Source: UBA668 sp046052275
GTDB taxonomy: Bacteria; Actinomycetota; Acidimicrobiia; Acidimicrobiales; Ilumatobacteraceae
Direction of reading: 5' to 3'
NCBI GenBank assembly: GCA_046052275.1
Contig: JBJOMQ010000004.1
Coordinates: 1-31,952 of the forward strand
Length of the DNA: 31,952 bases
The notes beneath the pieces were generated by a model that was not told the origin of the DNA, did no database searches, and saw only the letters and a program-made list of their open reading frames with translations. The position numbers were made by a program, and so were the translations under genes. Below are positions 13,501 through 22,323 of this stretch, piece by piece (the first letter of the stretch is position 1; the number at the start of each line of letters is the position of its first letter).

Positions 13501-14730
13501 TCAGGCCAGCGACATCACCGGCTCGCCCGCAGCGGTGAGCCCGAGCGCTGACCTCGTGCACGTGCCGCCGCGGGGTGAACCGTTGTTCCACGCCTGGCGC
13601 ACGCAGTTCCGGACGGCCTTCTGACCCCACCAGTTCGGGTGGAGGCTCTCCTGCACCGAGTAGGGGCCGCCGATCGTCGACAGCGTGCGAATCTGCGCGA
13701 CCCACTCGGTGGCATCGACAGCGCCCGTGGCCGTCCACGTCCCGAGACCGGTTGCCTCCATCAGCTTCACGGTGCTCTCGCAGAGCCGCCGCCCGTTCAG
13801 TGCCGACGCGATGTTCAGCACCCGCACGTTCCCGGCGGTGTTCGCGGCATTTGCCGCGTTGACGACGGCACCGTTGATTCGCGTCAGGGCCGTGGCGTTC
13901 GCCCAGTCGGCGTCGCGGTTCCAGAAGCCGCAGCCTCCCGTCGTCTGGCGGGTGAAGCCGGTCTGCGAATAGCGGAACCCGCTGCCGTTTGGGATTGGCG
14001 ACGGATAGGTCTGCACCACGATGGTGTACTGGGACGTCGAGTATCCCGCATTCGACATGGCCCGCTTCACGTTGTCGATCGAGCCCTTGATGGCGTTGGT
14101 CTGCGCCGTGATGTTCGACTTGGTGAAATTCGACGAGACAATGCTGTCGTCGTAGCAGTAGTTCGGAAACAGGCTCGATGAGGTGAGGAAGTTCGTGACG
14201 CAGCGCTGCACGATGGTGGCGAAGTTGAAGTTGTTGCCGCCGATCGACAGCACGACCATGCGCACGTTGTTGCTCGCTGCGAACTGCTCCAGCATCAGCG
14301 CCTGCCCCATCCGCCCGCCGGAGTTGTAGAAGTCGATGCCCGGCTTGTACGAGCCGTCGCTCGACACAGTCGTCGACGTCCGCGCCCCCGAGCACGCCAG
14401 GTTGAGGCTGTTGACCGACGACCCGTCGGCGGCGGTGCCGATATGAATCTCTGCGGCGGTGCTGCGGTGGCAGCCAGCAATCGTCTCAGAGGTGCCGCCG
14501 TTGTCGAGATAGGCGGTCGGTCCCCCGGCATCGACCGAGGACGAGCTGGAGTTGCTGTTGCCGGCCCATCGGCCCGCCTCGCCCGAGATATACGAATCAC
14601 CGAGGCTGACCACCCACGGCGTGCCGCTGCCCGGTCCGTCGGCGACCGCTGGCACCGCATTGGGGAGGGCGGCCAGCGCCACGGCCGGCACGAAGAGTGC
14701 TGCAAGAACTACGGAGAGAGGCCTGCGCAT
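13501..14730 (-). CDS. Secreted SGNH/GDSL-family hydrolase
   Basis: The 409-residue protein has a signal peptide (MRRPL, hydrophobic 6-22, probable cleavage after AVA at 28-30). The SGNH catalytic blocks are present: GDSYISGE with nucleophile S46, GGNNFNF (164-170, oxyanion Asn), and SLHPNWWGQ with the catalytic His near 364; the Asp partner is replaced by Asn in HPN. Paired cysteines are spread through the mature part, fitting an exported, disulfide-stabilised enzyme. The family hydrolyses ester bonds of lipids or acetylated polysaccharides; the GDSYISGEAGRWAGN start is like a group known from Streptomyces secretomes. It follows the phospho-sugar mutase by 11 bases, but TAGGGT overlapping the mutase stop suggests independent transcription. 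Confidence 0.87.
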   Translation of the reverse strand: MRRPLSVVLAALFVPAVALAALPNAVPAVADGPGSGTPWVVSLGDSYISGEAGRWAGNSNSSSSSVDAGGPTAYLDNGGTSETIAGCHRSTAAEIHIGTAADGSSVNSLNLACSGARTSTTVSSDGSYKPGIDFYNSGGRMGQALMLEQFAASNNVRMVVLSIGGNNFNFATIVQRCVTNFLTSSSLFPNYCYDDSIVSSNFTKSNITAQTNAIKGSIDNVKRAMSNAGYSTSQYTIVVQTYPSPIPNGSGFRYSQTGFTRQTTGGCGFWNRDADWANATALTRINGAVVNAANAANTAGNVRVLNIASALNGRRLCESTVKLMEATGLGTWTATGAVDATEWVAQIRTLSTIGGPYSVQESLHPNWWGQKAVRNCVRQAWNNGSPRGGTCTRSALGLTAAGEPVMSLA

Positions 14731-14738
14731 GGCGCCAC

Positions 14739-14744
14739 ACCCTA
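14739..14744 (-). promoter_or_regulatory. Putative -10 element (TAGGGT) for the SGNH hydrolase, overlapping the mutase stop
   Basis: TAGGGT ends 8 bases before ATG 14730, and its first three bases are the TAG stop of the upstream gene on the same strand. Confidence 0.5.
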
Positions 14745-16352
14745 GCCGAGCAGCGCCGCCAGGCTGTCGAGTAGCGGACCGGGGTCCCGGTCGACCCCTT
14801 CCCCGTACAGCTTCACCTTCGGCTCAGTGCCGCTCGGACGCACCTGCAGCCGTACCGCATCGCCGAGCTGCAGTCGAAGCAGCCCTGCTTCGTCGAACCA
14901 CTCGACTGAGGTTACGGCAACGCCGCCCACCGACTTCGGCGGCTCGGCGCGCAGCGACGCCACAGCATCCCTGCCGGCGGCCGGGTCCATGCGCAGCGAC
15001 CGCTCTGCCATGACGTGGCGTCCGAACTGAGTGGCGAGGGCATCGAGCCGATCCTGCAGCGTGGTGCCCTCGTCGGCTGCCACCGCAGCGATCTCGGCCA
15101 GCAGCACCGCCGCCGTGATGCCGTCCTTGTCGAGCGGCCGCGTCGCCACCAGATACCCAAGGGCCTGCTCGTAGCCGAAGACGAAGCGCAGGTCCGGGTT
15201 GGCAAGCACCACGTGGCCGATCCACTTGAAGCCGGTGAAGGTCTCGATGCACCGCACTCCGTGCGATGCAGCCAGCCGCGACAGCATCGACGACGACACC
15301 AGCGTGGTGACGACGAGCCGCTCGCTGCCCGACGTGTGGCGCAAGATGTGATCGGCCATCAGCCAGCCGATCTCGTCGCCGTACAGTCGGCGCCACGTGC
15401 CGTCGGCCTGGGGGATGGCAGCGCCGAGTCGGTCGGCATCCGGATCATTGGCGAGCGCCAGCGCCGCCCCCGACGTCGCGGCTTGCTGCAGCAGCAGGTC
15501 CATGGCTCCCGGCTCCTCGGGATTCGGGAAGGCCACGGTCGGAAACCGGCCGTCGGGTTGCTGCTGCGACTCCACGACGACCGGCGCCGGAAGGCCGGCG
15601 GCAGCGAACGCATCGATGAGCAACTGGCCGCCGACCCCGTGCATGGCCGTGTACGCCACCGGTACTCCCGCTGCCTCTGGCCGCAGCCGCACCCGGCGGA
15701 CCGCCTCCAGATAGGCGCGCCGCTCGTCCGTGCCGACGCGTTCAATCAGCGGATGGTCGTCAGGAGCGAGCGCAACCGTGCATGCGTCGACACGATCGAT
15801 CCGCGCCGAGATGTCAGCATCGGCAGGCGGGACGATCTGCGCGCCGGTACCGAGATACACCTTGTACCCGTTGTCAGCGGGTGGATTGTGCGACGCCGTC
15901 ACCATGACGCCGGCTGCGGCGCCCAGGCCACCGTTCACCTGCGTGATGCTCCACGCCAGCAGTGGCGTCGGCACCACCGAGTCGAACAGCAGGGCGCGTA
16001 CGCCGCGTGCTGCGCAGACCCGTGCCGTATCGAGGGCAAAGAGGTCGCTCTTGCGACGTGCGTCGTAGCCGATCAGCACGCCGAGTCGCGCAGCGTCGGG
16101 AACGGCGTCCAGCAGGTAGTCGACGAGGCCGGCTGCGGCCTGGCGGACGACAAGCCGATTCATCCGCAGCGGGCCTGCACCGACGGGTGCCCGAAGCCCC
16201 GCCGTGCCGAACTGCAGGCGTCCGGCGAAGCGTGCTGCGAGCGCCTCGTCAGGGCCCGTCAGCAGCGCCTTCAACTCGTCGCGCATGTCGGCGTCGGGCT
16301 CGGCATCGTGCCACCGGCGAGCGGTCTCGAGCGGGTTCAGAGCGTCGGACAT
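14742..16352 (-). CDS. Phospho-sugar mutase (phosphoglucomutase / phosphomannomutase / phosphopentomutase type)
   Basis: The 536-residue alpha-D-phosphohexomutase carries all four active-site elements: phosphoserine loop TASHNPPADNGYK with S154, Mg-binding NDPDADRLG with D303/D305/D307, the sugar-ring loop around TGFKWIGH, and phosphate-binding RPSGTEPKVKLYGEG near 505-515. It begins ETARRWHDAEPDADMRDELKALL, typical of the 530-600-residue group related to PGM2 and mycobacterial PmmB, whose members interconvert glucose, mannose or pentose 1- and 5/6-phosphates. Beside adenosine kinase and near upp, a phosphopentomutase role in nucleoside salvage is plausible but not provable here. It follows adenosine kinase by 16 bases on the same strand; no start-proximal -10 or strong ribosome binding site is seen, so they are probably one operon. 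Confidence 0.88.
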   Translation of the reverse strand: MSDALNPLETARRWHDAEPDADMRDELKALLTGPDEALAARFAGRLQFGTAGLRAPVGAGPLRMNRLVVRQAAAGLVDYLLDAVPDAARLGVLIGYDARRKSDLFALDTARVCAARGVRALLFDSVVPTPLLAWSITQVNGGLGAAAGVMVTASHNPPADNGYKVYLGTGAQIVPPADADISARIDRVDACTVALAPDDHPLIERVGTDERRAYLEAVRRVRLRPEAAGVPVAYTAMHGVGGQLLIDAFAAAGLPAPVVVESQQQPDGRFPTVAFPNPEEPGAMDLLLQQAATSGAALALANDPDADRLGAAIPQADGTWRRLYGDEIGWLMADHILRHTSGSERLVVTTLVSSSMLSRLAASHGVRCIETFTGFKWIGHVVLANPDLRFVFGYEQALGYLVATRPLDKDGITAAVLLAEIAAVAADEGTTLQDRLDALATQFGRHVMAERSLRMDPAAGRDAVASLRAEPPKSVGGVAVTSVEWFDEAGLLRLQLGDAVRLQVRPSGTEPKVKLYGEGVDRDPGPLLDSLAALLG

Positions 16353-16368
16353 CGAAACAGCCGACCGA

Positions 16369-17361
16369 TCAGGAGAGCAGCGACTTCAGCTCGACCAATG
16401 GACGCGGGCCCACATGGGAGATCACCTCAGCCGCCGCCATGCCCCCGAGTGTGGCACACCGGTGCAGGTCGTCGCCCCGCGTGTACCCGTACAGAAAGCC
16501 TGCGGCGAACAGGTCGCCTGCCCCCGTCGTGTCGAGCACTCGCTCGACCGGCTGCGCCGCCACGGCGATCACCTCGTCAGGCGTGACCACCAACGACCCC
16601 TGAGCGCCGACGGTGATCACGGTGAGCGCACAGTCGTCGCGCACGCACGAGACCGCCTGCTCGAGTGTCTCCACCTCGTACAGGGAGGTGAGTTCAGCCT
16701 CATTGCCAAACAGCAGGTCGACCTCGTCGGCCACCAGTGCACGGAAGTCGGAACGATGACGGTCGACGCAGAACGAGTCGCTCAGCGTCAGCGACACCCT
16801 TCGGCCGTGGGCATGGGCAACCGACGCCGCCAGGCGGAAGGCCTCCTTCGCCTCCGGCCGGTCGTAGAGATAGCCCTCCATGTACAGCAGCGCTCCTGCC
16901 GCCACCGTCCGCTCGTCGATGTCGCCGGTATGCAGCAGCGACGACACGCCGAGGTACGTGTTCATCGTGCGCTGCGCGTCGGGCGTGACGACGATGATGC
17001 AGCGACCCGTCGGGATGCCACCCTCCGACTGACCGGCACGGAAGTGCACACCGACTGCGCGCATGTCGTGGCCGAACACCTGGCCGAGGTCGTCGTCGCC
17101 AACCTTGCCGATGTAGGCAGCCCGACCGCCGAAGCTGGCCACCCCGGTGAGCGTGTTGGCCGCCGAGCCGCCGCTCATCTGCACCGCAGTGCCAAGTGCC
17201 CGGTAAAGGTGCAGCGCCCTATCGGTGTCGACGAGCGTCATCGATCCCTTGACCAGGTCGTGGTGGTCGATGAATGCATCGTCGGCATGAGCGATGACAT
17301 CGACGAGGGCGTTGCCCACGCCGACGACGTCGTACTCGACGGGCATCGAGACCTGCGGCAC
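16369..17361 (-). CDS. Adenosine kinase, PfkB family
   Basis: The 330-residue PfkB-type kinase phosphorylates adenosine to AMP in the cytoplasm. Markers: VEYDVVGVGNALVDVIAHAD, the di-Gly region MSGGSAANTLTGVASFGGRA, YIGKVGDDDLG, PTGRCIIVVTPDAQRTMNTYLG, DLLFGNEAELTSLY, and the anion-hole/catalytic motif DTTGAGDLFAAGFLYG with D near 283. GTG 17361 is chosen because TAGGGT lies exactly 8 bases upstream. The common alternative ATG 17346 (MPVEYDVV) would leave a 23-base leader without a ribosome binding site. It is divergent from pepN, with 45 bases between starts, and followed 16 bases on by the phospho-sugar mutase. Other PfkB substrates (ribose, fructose) are less likely given the near-complete match to the bacterial adenosine kinase pattern. 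Confidence 0.87.
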   Translation of the reverse strand: MPQVSMPVEYDVVGVGNALVDVIAHADDAFIDHHDLVKGSMTLVDTDRALHLYRALGTAVQMSGGSAANTLTGVASFGGRAAYIGKVGDDDLGQVFGHDMRAVGVHFRAGQSEGGIPTGRCIIVVTPDAQRTMNTYLGVSSLLHTGDIDERTVAAGALLYMEGYLYDRPEAKEAFRLAASVAHAHGRRVSLTLSDSFCVDRHRSDFRALVADEVDLLFGNEAELTSLYEVETLEQAVSCVRDDCALTVITVGAQGSLVVTPDEVIAVAAQPVERVLDTTGAGDLFAAGFLYGYTRGDDLHRCATLGGMAAAEVISHVGPRPLVELKSLLS

Positions 17362-17369
17362 GAGAGGGC

Positions 17370-17375
17370 ACCCTA
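17370..17375 (-). promoter_or_regulatory. Putative -10 element (TAGGGT) for adenosine kinase
   Basis: TAGGGT ends 8 bases before GTG 17361 on the minus strand. It is 18 bases from the opposing pepN -10, where the pepN -35 would lie. Confidence 0.5.
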
Positions 17376-17393
17376 CCCGTCGGGACGCACCGC

Positions 17394-17399
17394 TAGCGT
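17394..17399 (+). promoter_or_regulatory. Putative -10 element (TAGCGT) for pepN
   Basis: TAGCGT ends 7 bases before ATG 17407, fitting a leaderless start. It occupies the expected -35 zone of the divergent adenosine kinase promoter. Confidence 0.5.
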
Positions 17400-17406
17400 T
17401 GCGCCG

Positions 17407-19959
17407 ATGCCTGCCGAGACCGACAGTCCGTACCGCCTGCCACGAGTCGTGGTGCCGCACCGATACACCCTGGCCCTCGAGCCCGACCTCGCTGCAGCCT
17501 CGTTCCTCGGCCACGTCGTGATCGACGCAACGGCAGCGCACCCCACCGACCGAATCGTGCTCAACGCGCTCGAACTCGACGTGCAGTCGGTGCGCGTCGA
17601 CGGCACCGAGCGGCCATTCACCCTCGATGCGGCAGCCGAGCGACTCCACATCGAGGCGGTCGTGGCAGAGGGAGCGGTATCGATCGAGATCACCTTCGCT
17701 GGCATCCTGAACGACAAGCTGCGCGGCTGGTACCGCAGCACGTATCTCGATGACAGCGGCACCGAGCAGGTCATCGCCGCATCGCAGATGCAGGCCACCG
17801 ACTGTCGCCGTGCCTTCCCCTGCTTCGACGAGCCCGACTTCAAGGCCGTGTTCGACGTCACGCTCATCGTCGAGCCCGGGCTGCTGGCCATCTCCAACGG
17901 GCCCGAGGTCGAGCGAACGGCCGTCGAACCGGCATCGCCCGCTGGCAGCAAGGTCGCAGTCCGCTTCGCCCCCACCATGCCGATGAGCACCTACCTCGTG
18001 GCCTTCGTGGTCGGCCCACTCGAGGCCACTGAGCCGGTGATGCTCGAGCGGGCAGGTGGCGGCGATCCAATACCGCTGCGGATCGTGCACGTTCCCGGGA
18101 AGCGACACCTCACGTCGTTCGGACTCGACGTCGGTGCCTTTGCCATCGACTGGTTCCAGCGCTACTACGGAATCCCGTTCCCCACCGACAAGTGCGACAT
18201 GGTGGCGCTTCCCGACTTCGCAGCGGGGGCAATGGAGAACCTCGGCTGCATCACGTACCGCGAGAACCTGCTGCTCGCGGATCCGAGCAGCGCGACACAG
18301 ATCGAGTTGCAGACCCTGGCCGACGTGGTCACCCACGAACTCGCCCACATGTGGTTCGGCGACCTCGTGACGATGAAGTGGTGGAACGGCATCTGGCTGA
18401 ACGAAGCCTTCGCGACGTTCATGAATGTCGCCTGCTGCGCTGCCTACCGGCCCGACTGGCTGCGATGGACCACGTTCAGCCTCGAGCGCAGCGCTGCCTT
18501 CGAGGTCGACGCGCTCGACAGCACCCGAAGCGTGGAGTACCCCGTCGAGGCTCCCGCAGACTGCGATGGCATGTTCGACGTCCTCACCTACGAGAAGGGC
18601 GGCTCGCTGCTGCGCATGCTCGAGCAGTACCTCGGCGAGGAAGAATTCCGCCGCGGTGTGAGCCACTACCTCGGCACACATGAGTACTCGAATACCGAGA
18701 CCAGCGACCTGTGGGATGCGATCGAAGCGGCCAATCCAGCCACGCCGGTGCGCCGGCTGATGGACAGCTGGATCTGGCAGCCCGGCTACCCACTCGTGTC
18801 GGCGCGCCTCGAGGGAAACAACCTCGTGCTCTCACAGCACCGCTACGCGTACGGGGACACCGACGATCCGACGATGTTCGTGGTGCCGGTGCACCTGCGC
18901 ATCGACGGCACCGAGCGGAAGGTGCTGCTCGACGATGCCACCCTTCGCGTCCCACTGCCATCCGCCGGCAGCACGGTCGTCGTCAACGCCGGCGGCCACG
19001 GGTTCATGCGCGTCGCGTACGACGATGCCCTGCGGAGCCGTCTCGAGGGCGAACTGTCGGCGCTGACGATTCTCGACCGCTACAACCTCGTCGACGACGC
19101 GTGGAACGAGGTGGTCGCCGGGAGGCTGGCGGCCGCAGAGTTCGTCGATTTCGTCGAGGGATTCCGCAACGACCGCGACCTCGCCGTCTGGCAGGCCATC
19201 GCCTTCGGCCTGCGCGGTGTCAGCCGCCTCATCGGGCTCGGCACCTCGGCCCACGCCGCGTTCCAGCAGCGCGTCGCTGCCCTTACCCGGCCCGCTCTCG
19301 ACGACCTCGGCTGGGAGACCGCACCCGGTGAGAGCAGCCTGACCTCGAAGCTCCGCGGGACGCTCGTCGGCCTGCTCGCCGTCGTGGGTGCCGACGATGA
19401 CGCAGTGGCGAGATGCCGCAGCATCGTCGCTGCCGGCGTGGCAGATCCCGAGCTGATGGCGACGGCGACGATGTCCGTGGCGGCACACGGCACCGATGCC
19501 GACTACGACGAGTTCTTGCGCCGCTTCCGCACCGCCGCCACACCGCAAGAACAGCTGCGCTACATGTACGCCCTCGCCGAGTTCCCTCAGGCGGCCCAGG
19601 TGCAGCGCACCATCGACCTCGCCTTCAGCGACGAGATCCGCTCGCAGAACGCGCCATTCCTCCTGAACCGCTGCATCAACAACCGAGCCCATGGTGCACT
19701 GGCCTGGAGCGCTGTGCGCAAGAACTGGACCCTGGCCAACGACCGGTTCCCCGACAATGCCATCGTGCGGATGATCGACTCGGTGAAGTCGCTCACCGAG
19801 CGCTCGGTCGTCGCGGACGTTCAGGCCTTCTTCGGCGAGCACCCCATCCCTCAGGCCGCCAAGACCCTCGAGCAGGTGCTCGAGCGCCAGCGGGTGAATG
19901 CAGCGATGCAGGACCGCGAATTCGAGCGCCTGCCGGCGTCGCTCACCGGCAGCGCGTGA
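17407..19959 (+). CDS. pepN: M1-family zinc aminopeptidase (aminopeptidase N type)
   Basis: The 850-residue metallo-aminopeptidase has the M1 order: N-terminal beta domain (RLPRVVVPHRYTLALEPDL), QATDCRRAFPCFDEPDFKAVF, substrate N-terminus motif GAMEN (274-278), zinc motif HELAH (310-314) with third ligand E333 in WLNEAFATF, TYEKGGSLLRMLEQYLGEE with the catalytic Tyr in the DVLTYEKG segment, then the beta and ERAP1-like helical C-terminal domains. It trims N-terminal residues from peptides. No signal peptide, so cytoplasmic. Start ATG 17407 follows TAGCGT by 7 bases; longer frames would run through the adenosine kinase gene. It is convergent with the nitroreductase gene, with 3 bases between stops. 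Confidence 0.92.
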   Translation: MPAETDSPYRLPRVVVPHRYTLALEPDLAAASFLGHVVIDATAAHPTDRIVLNALELDVQSVRVDGTERPFTLDAAAERLHIEAVVAEGAVSIEITFAGILNDKLRGWYRSTYLDDSGTEQVIAASQMQATDCRRAFPCFDEPDFKAVFDVTLIVEPGLLAISNGPEVERTAVEPASPAGSKVAVRFAPTMPMSTYLVAFVVGPLEATEPVMLERAGGGDPIPLRIVHVPGKRHLTSFGLDVGAFAIDWFQRYYGIPFPTDKCDMVALPDFAAGAMENLGCITYRENLLLADPSSATQIELQTLADVVTHELAHMWFGDLVTMKWWNGIWLNEAFATFMNVACCAAYRPDWLRWTTFSLERSAAFEVDALDSTRSVEYPVEAPADCDGMFDVLTYEKGGSLLRMLEQYLGEEEFRRGVSHYLGTHEYSNTETSDLWDAIEAANPATPVRRLMDSWIWQPGYPLVSARLEGNNLVLSQHRYAYGDTDDPTMFVVPVHLRIDGTERKVLLDDATLRVPLPSAGSTVVVNAGGHGFMRVAYDDALRSRLEGELSALTILDRYNLVDDAWNEVVAGRLAAAEFVDFVEGFRNDRDLAVWQAIAFGLRGVSRLIGLGTSAHAAFQQRVAALTRPALDDLGWETAPGESSLTSKLRGTLVGLLAVVGADDDAVARCRSIVAAGVADPELMATATMSVAAHGTDADYDEFLRRFRTAATPQEQLRYMYALAEFPQAAQVQRTIDLAFSDEIRSQNAPFLLNRCINNRAHGALAWSAVRKNWTLANDRFPDNAIVRMIDSVKSLTERSVVADVQAFFGEHPIPQAAKTLEQVLERQRVNAAMQDREFERLPASLTGSA

Positions 19960-19962
19960 CCG

Positions 19963-20616
19963 TCACACCCAACTGGCCCACTGGTCGAGCGGCATCCGCT
20001 CGGAGCGAAGCGAGTTGATCCGATCGGCGGGGTCGGTGTACCCGACCGCCATTCCGCAGAAGAGCATCTCGTTCTCGGGGGCGCCGACGAACGACCTGAC
20101 GGCTCCCTGGCGCACCGACCAGTACTCCTGGGCACAGGTGCCGAGGCCCGCCTCGACGGCGAGGAGCATGAATGTCTGCAGGAACATGCCGAGGTCCGAC
20201 CACTGGGGTAGGCCCATCTGCCGATCGACGTAGCAGAAGAGCGCCGCAGGTGCCCCGAAGAACTCGCCGTTCTTTGCGAACTGCCGCAGGCGCCCCTCCT
20301 TGTCGTCGCGTTCGATGCCGAGCAGCGCATACATCTGCTCGCCGATTGCGAACCGGTTCGAGCGATACGGCTCGGTGAGTCCCCTCGGGTAGATGTCGTA
20401 CTCGGTGGGCTCGATCGGCGGCTGGGTGGTGAGATGGTCGAGCAGTCGCCCCATCGACTCGCCGTTCACCACGTAGATCCGCCACGGCTGCAGGTTCCCC
20501 CCGCTGGGCGCCCGCGACGCATCCTCCAGCAGGCGTCGCAGCAGTGCGTCGTCGACAGCATCGGGGAGGAACTGGCGCACCGACATCCGCCGATGGGTCG
20601 CCTCACGGACACTCAT
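19963..20616 (-). CDS. Nitroreductase-family FMN oxidoreductase
   Basis: The 217-residue protein shows nitroreductase motifs: RRMSVRQFLPDAVDDALLRRLLEDASRAPSGGN (FMN phosphate-binding Arg and Ser/Asn), LQPWRIYVVNGE, LGMFLQTFMLLAVEAGLGTCAQ, and the C-terminal NEMLFCGMAVGYTDP with a final R. Such enzymes use NAD(P)H to reduce nitroaromatics, quinones or enones; the physiological substrate is unknown. ATG 20616 is 25 bases after the acyl-CoA synthetase stop on the same strand and shows no -10 of its own, so it is probably the second gene of that operon. An internal ATG 30 bases later is a less likely start, since it would drop the conserved ATHRRMSVRQF lead. Confidence 0.88.
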   Translation of the reverse strand: MSVREATHRRMSVRQFLPDAVDDALLRRLLEDASRAPSGGNLQPWRIYVVNGESMGRLLDHLTTQPPIEPTEYDIYPRGLTEPYRSNRFAIGEQMYALLGIERDDKEGRLRQFAKNGEFFGAPAALFCYVDRQMGLPQWSDLGMFLQTFMLLAVEAGLGTCAQEYWSVRQGAVRSFVGAPENEMLFCGMAVGYTDPADRINSLRSERMPLDQWASWV

Positions 20617-20641
20617 CTGGCCGACCCCCGGCGATGTGGTG

Positions 20642-22261
20642 TCAGCCAAGGTGCTGCACCTCGAGCGCTCCGTCGGCGTGCTGGGCACGCAGCACCTTCT
20701 TGTCGAACTTGCCGACGCTGGTCTTGGGCACGACGTCGACGAAGCACCAGCGCTCGGGCACCCAGAACTTGGCAGTGCGCTCGAGCAGCCAGGCCCGCAG
20801 CTCCTCGGCAGTTGCCGACGCATCGGGCTTCAACACCACACAGGCCATCGGCCGCTCGTCCCACCGGTCGTCGGGAACGCCGATCACGGCCGCCTCGAGC
20901 ACTGCCGGGTGGCCCATGATCGTGTTCTCGAGGTCGACAGAGCTCACCCACTCGCCGCCCGACTTGATGACGTCCTTGGCGCGGTCGCTGATCATCACGA
21001 AGCCGTTCGGCAGCACCGATGCCACGTCGCCGGTGCGCAGCCAGCCGTCGTGGAACTTCTCGTCGTCGGCCACGTTGTAGTAGCTGCCGGTGATCCACGA
21101 ACCGCGTACCTCGATCTCGCCGAGTGCCTCGCCGTCCCACGGCTGCACGGCACCCGAATCGTCGGTGATGCGCAGCTCGACGCCCGGCATGATGCGGCCG
21201 GTCTTCACCCTCCAGTCGGTCTCCGAGAGTGCGGCACGTTCCTTGGGCGGGTGGCCGATGGCGCAGACAGGGCTCGTCTCGGTCATGCCCCAGCCCTGCA
21301 CGAGCGGCACGTTGAACACGTTGCGGTAGGCCTCGATCAGCCCGCGCGGTACTGCCGAGCCGCCGCACATCACCAGTCGGAGGCTCGACATGTCGGTGGT
21401 GGGAGCATTGTTGACGAGGTCGTTCAGGACCGTGGGCACGGCACCGGTGATGGTGGGACGCGTATCGGCGATCACCCTCGAGAGTGGCGCAGCCTGGAGG
21501 AACTGCTGGGGAAAGACGAGGTCGGCGCCGATCATCCATGCGGCGTACGGCGTGCCCCACGCGTTGGCGTGGAACATCGGCACGATCACCAGCATGCGGT
21601 CTGTCTCGGCAAGCGCGATGTTGGCGGTGCTGGTGACCATCACCGAGTGCATGTACGTACTGCGATGGCTGTACATGACGCCCTTTGGATTCCCCGTCGT
21701 GCCGCTCGTGTAGCACATTGCCGCACCGGTCTGTTCGGTGACCTCGGGGTAGTCGAAGCCGCCGGGCTCGGCGGCCAGCAGTTCGTCGTAGTCGAGCAGC
21801 CCTGCGCCGAGCGAGCTCGCATCGCCAGGACCCTTCACGATGATGTGCTCGACCGTGGTGAGCTGGTCGCGTACCCGCGCCAGCAGCGGCGCGATCGAGG
21901 CATCGACGATGATGACCTTGTCGGCAGCATGATTGATGACGTAGGCGAGCTGCTCGGGGAACAGCCGGATGTTCAGGGTGTGGAGCACTGCACCCATGCA
22001 CGGAATGGCCAGGTAGGCCTCCATGTGTGTCTGGTTGTTCCACATGAACGTGCCGACCCGGTCGCCCTGCCGCACGCCCAGACGGGCCAACGCCGATGCC
22101 AGTCGGTCGGCGCGCTCGGCGACCTCGGCGAACGTGCTCTCGACGTAGCCGTCGCCGGTGAAGGTGATGACCTTGCTCGCCGCATGCACCTGGCGGCCGT
22201 AGCGGTACACGGGCAGCAGCGTCAGCTGGTAGTCGTCCATCATCGTGCTGGTGACGGCCAT
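20642..22261 (-). CDS. Acyl-CoA synthetase (medium/long-chain fatty acid-CoA ligase)
   Basis: The 539-residue ANL-superfamily ligase activates a carboxylic acid to its acyl-CoA through an acyl-AMP. Motifs: P-loop-like AMP site YTSGTTGNPKGVMYSHRS (184-201), PMFHANAWGTPYAAWM, A5 GWGMTETSPV, GWLRTGDV, hinge SDRAKDVIKSGGEW, and the C-terminal adenylation Lys in KTSVGKFDKK. The FHANAWG stretch and length match fatty-acyl ligases of the FadD/AlkK type, though aromatic acids cannot be excluded. Start ATG 22261 has a clear ribosome binding site (GGAGGGGG, 5 bases upstream). It is divergent from a serine hydrolase gene (62 bases) and followed by the nitroreductase gene. It probably feeds beta-oxidation; the crotonase-like gene in the window lies too far away to be linked with confidence. 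Confidence 0.9.
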   Translation of the reverse strand: MAVTSTMMDDYQLTLLPVYRYGRQVHAASKVITFTGDGYVESTFAEVAERADRLASALARLGVRQGDRVGTFMWNNQTHMEAYLAIPCMGAVLHTLNIRLFPEQLAYVINHAADKVIIVDASIAPLLARVRDQLTTVEHIIVKGPGDASSLGAGLLDYDELLAAEPGGFDYPEVTEQTGAAMCYTSGTTGNPKGVMYSHRSTYMHSVMVTSTANIALAETDRMLVIVPMFHANAWGTPYAAWMIGADLVFPQQFLQAAPLSRVIADTRPTITGAVPTVLNDLVNNAPTTDMSSLRLVMCGGSAVPRGLIEAYRNVFNVPLVQGWGMTETSPVCAIGHPPKERAALSETDWRVKTGRIMPGVELRITDDSGAVQPWDGEALGEIEVRGSWITGSYYNVADDEKFHDGWLRTGDVASVLPNGFVMISDRAKDVIKSGGEWVSSVDLENTIMGHPAVLEAAVIGVPDDRWDERPMACVVLKPDASATAEELRAWLLERTAKFWVPERWCFVDVVPKTSVGKFDKKVLRAQHADGALEVQHLG

Positions 22262-22266
22262 GAGAT

Positions 22267-22274
22267 CCCCCTCC
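22267..22274 (-). promoter_or_regulatory. Strong ribosome binding site (GGAGGGGG) for the acyl-CoA synthetase
   Basis: GGAGGGGG ends 5 bases before ATG 22261. It fixes this start and contrasts with the leaderless-looking neighbours. Confidence 0.75.
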
Positions 22275-22323
22275 GGATGCACCCGGCACTCCGGCGGGCG
22301 CTGATCGGCAAGACTACGACACG

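Noticed and set aside
12518..14395. A 625-codon minus-strand open frame across queF, upp and the SGNH gene
   Set aside because: It crosses three recognised genes in other frames and encodes no recognisable domain.
16204..17406. In-frame 5' extension of the pepN frame by about 400 codons
   Set aside because: The extension runs antisense to adenosine kinase and the mutase. The M1 domain starts normally at ATG 17407, just after a -10 box.
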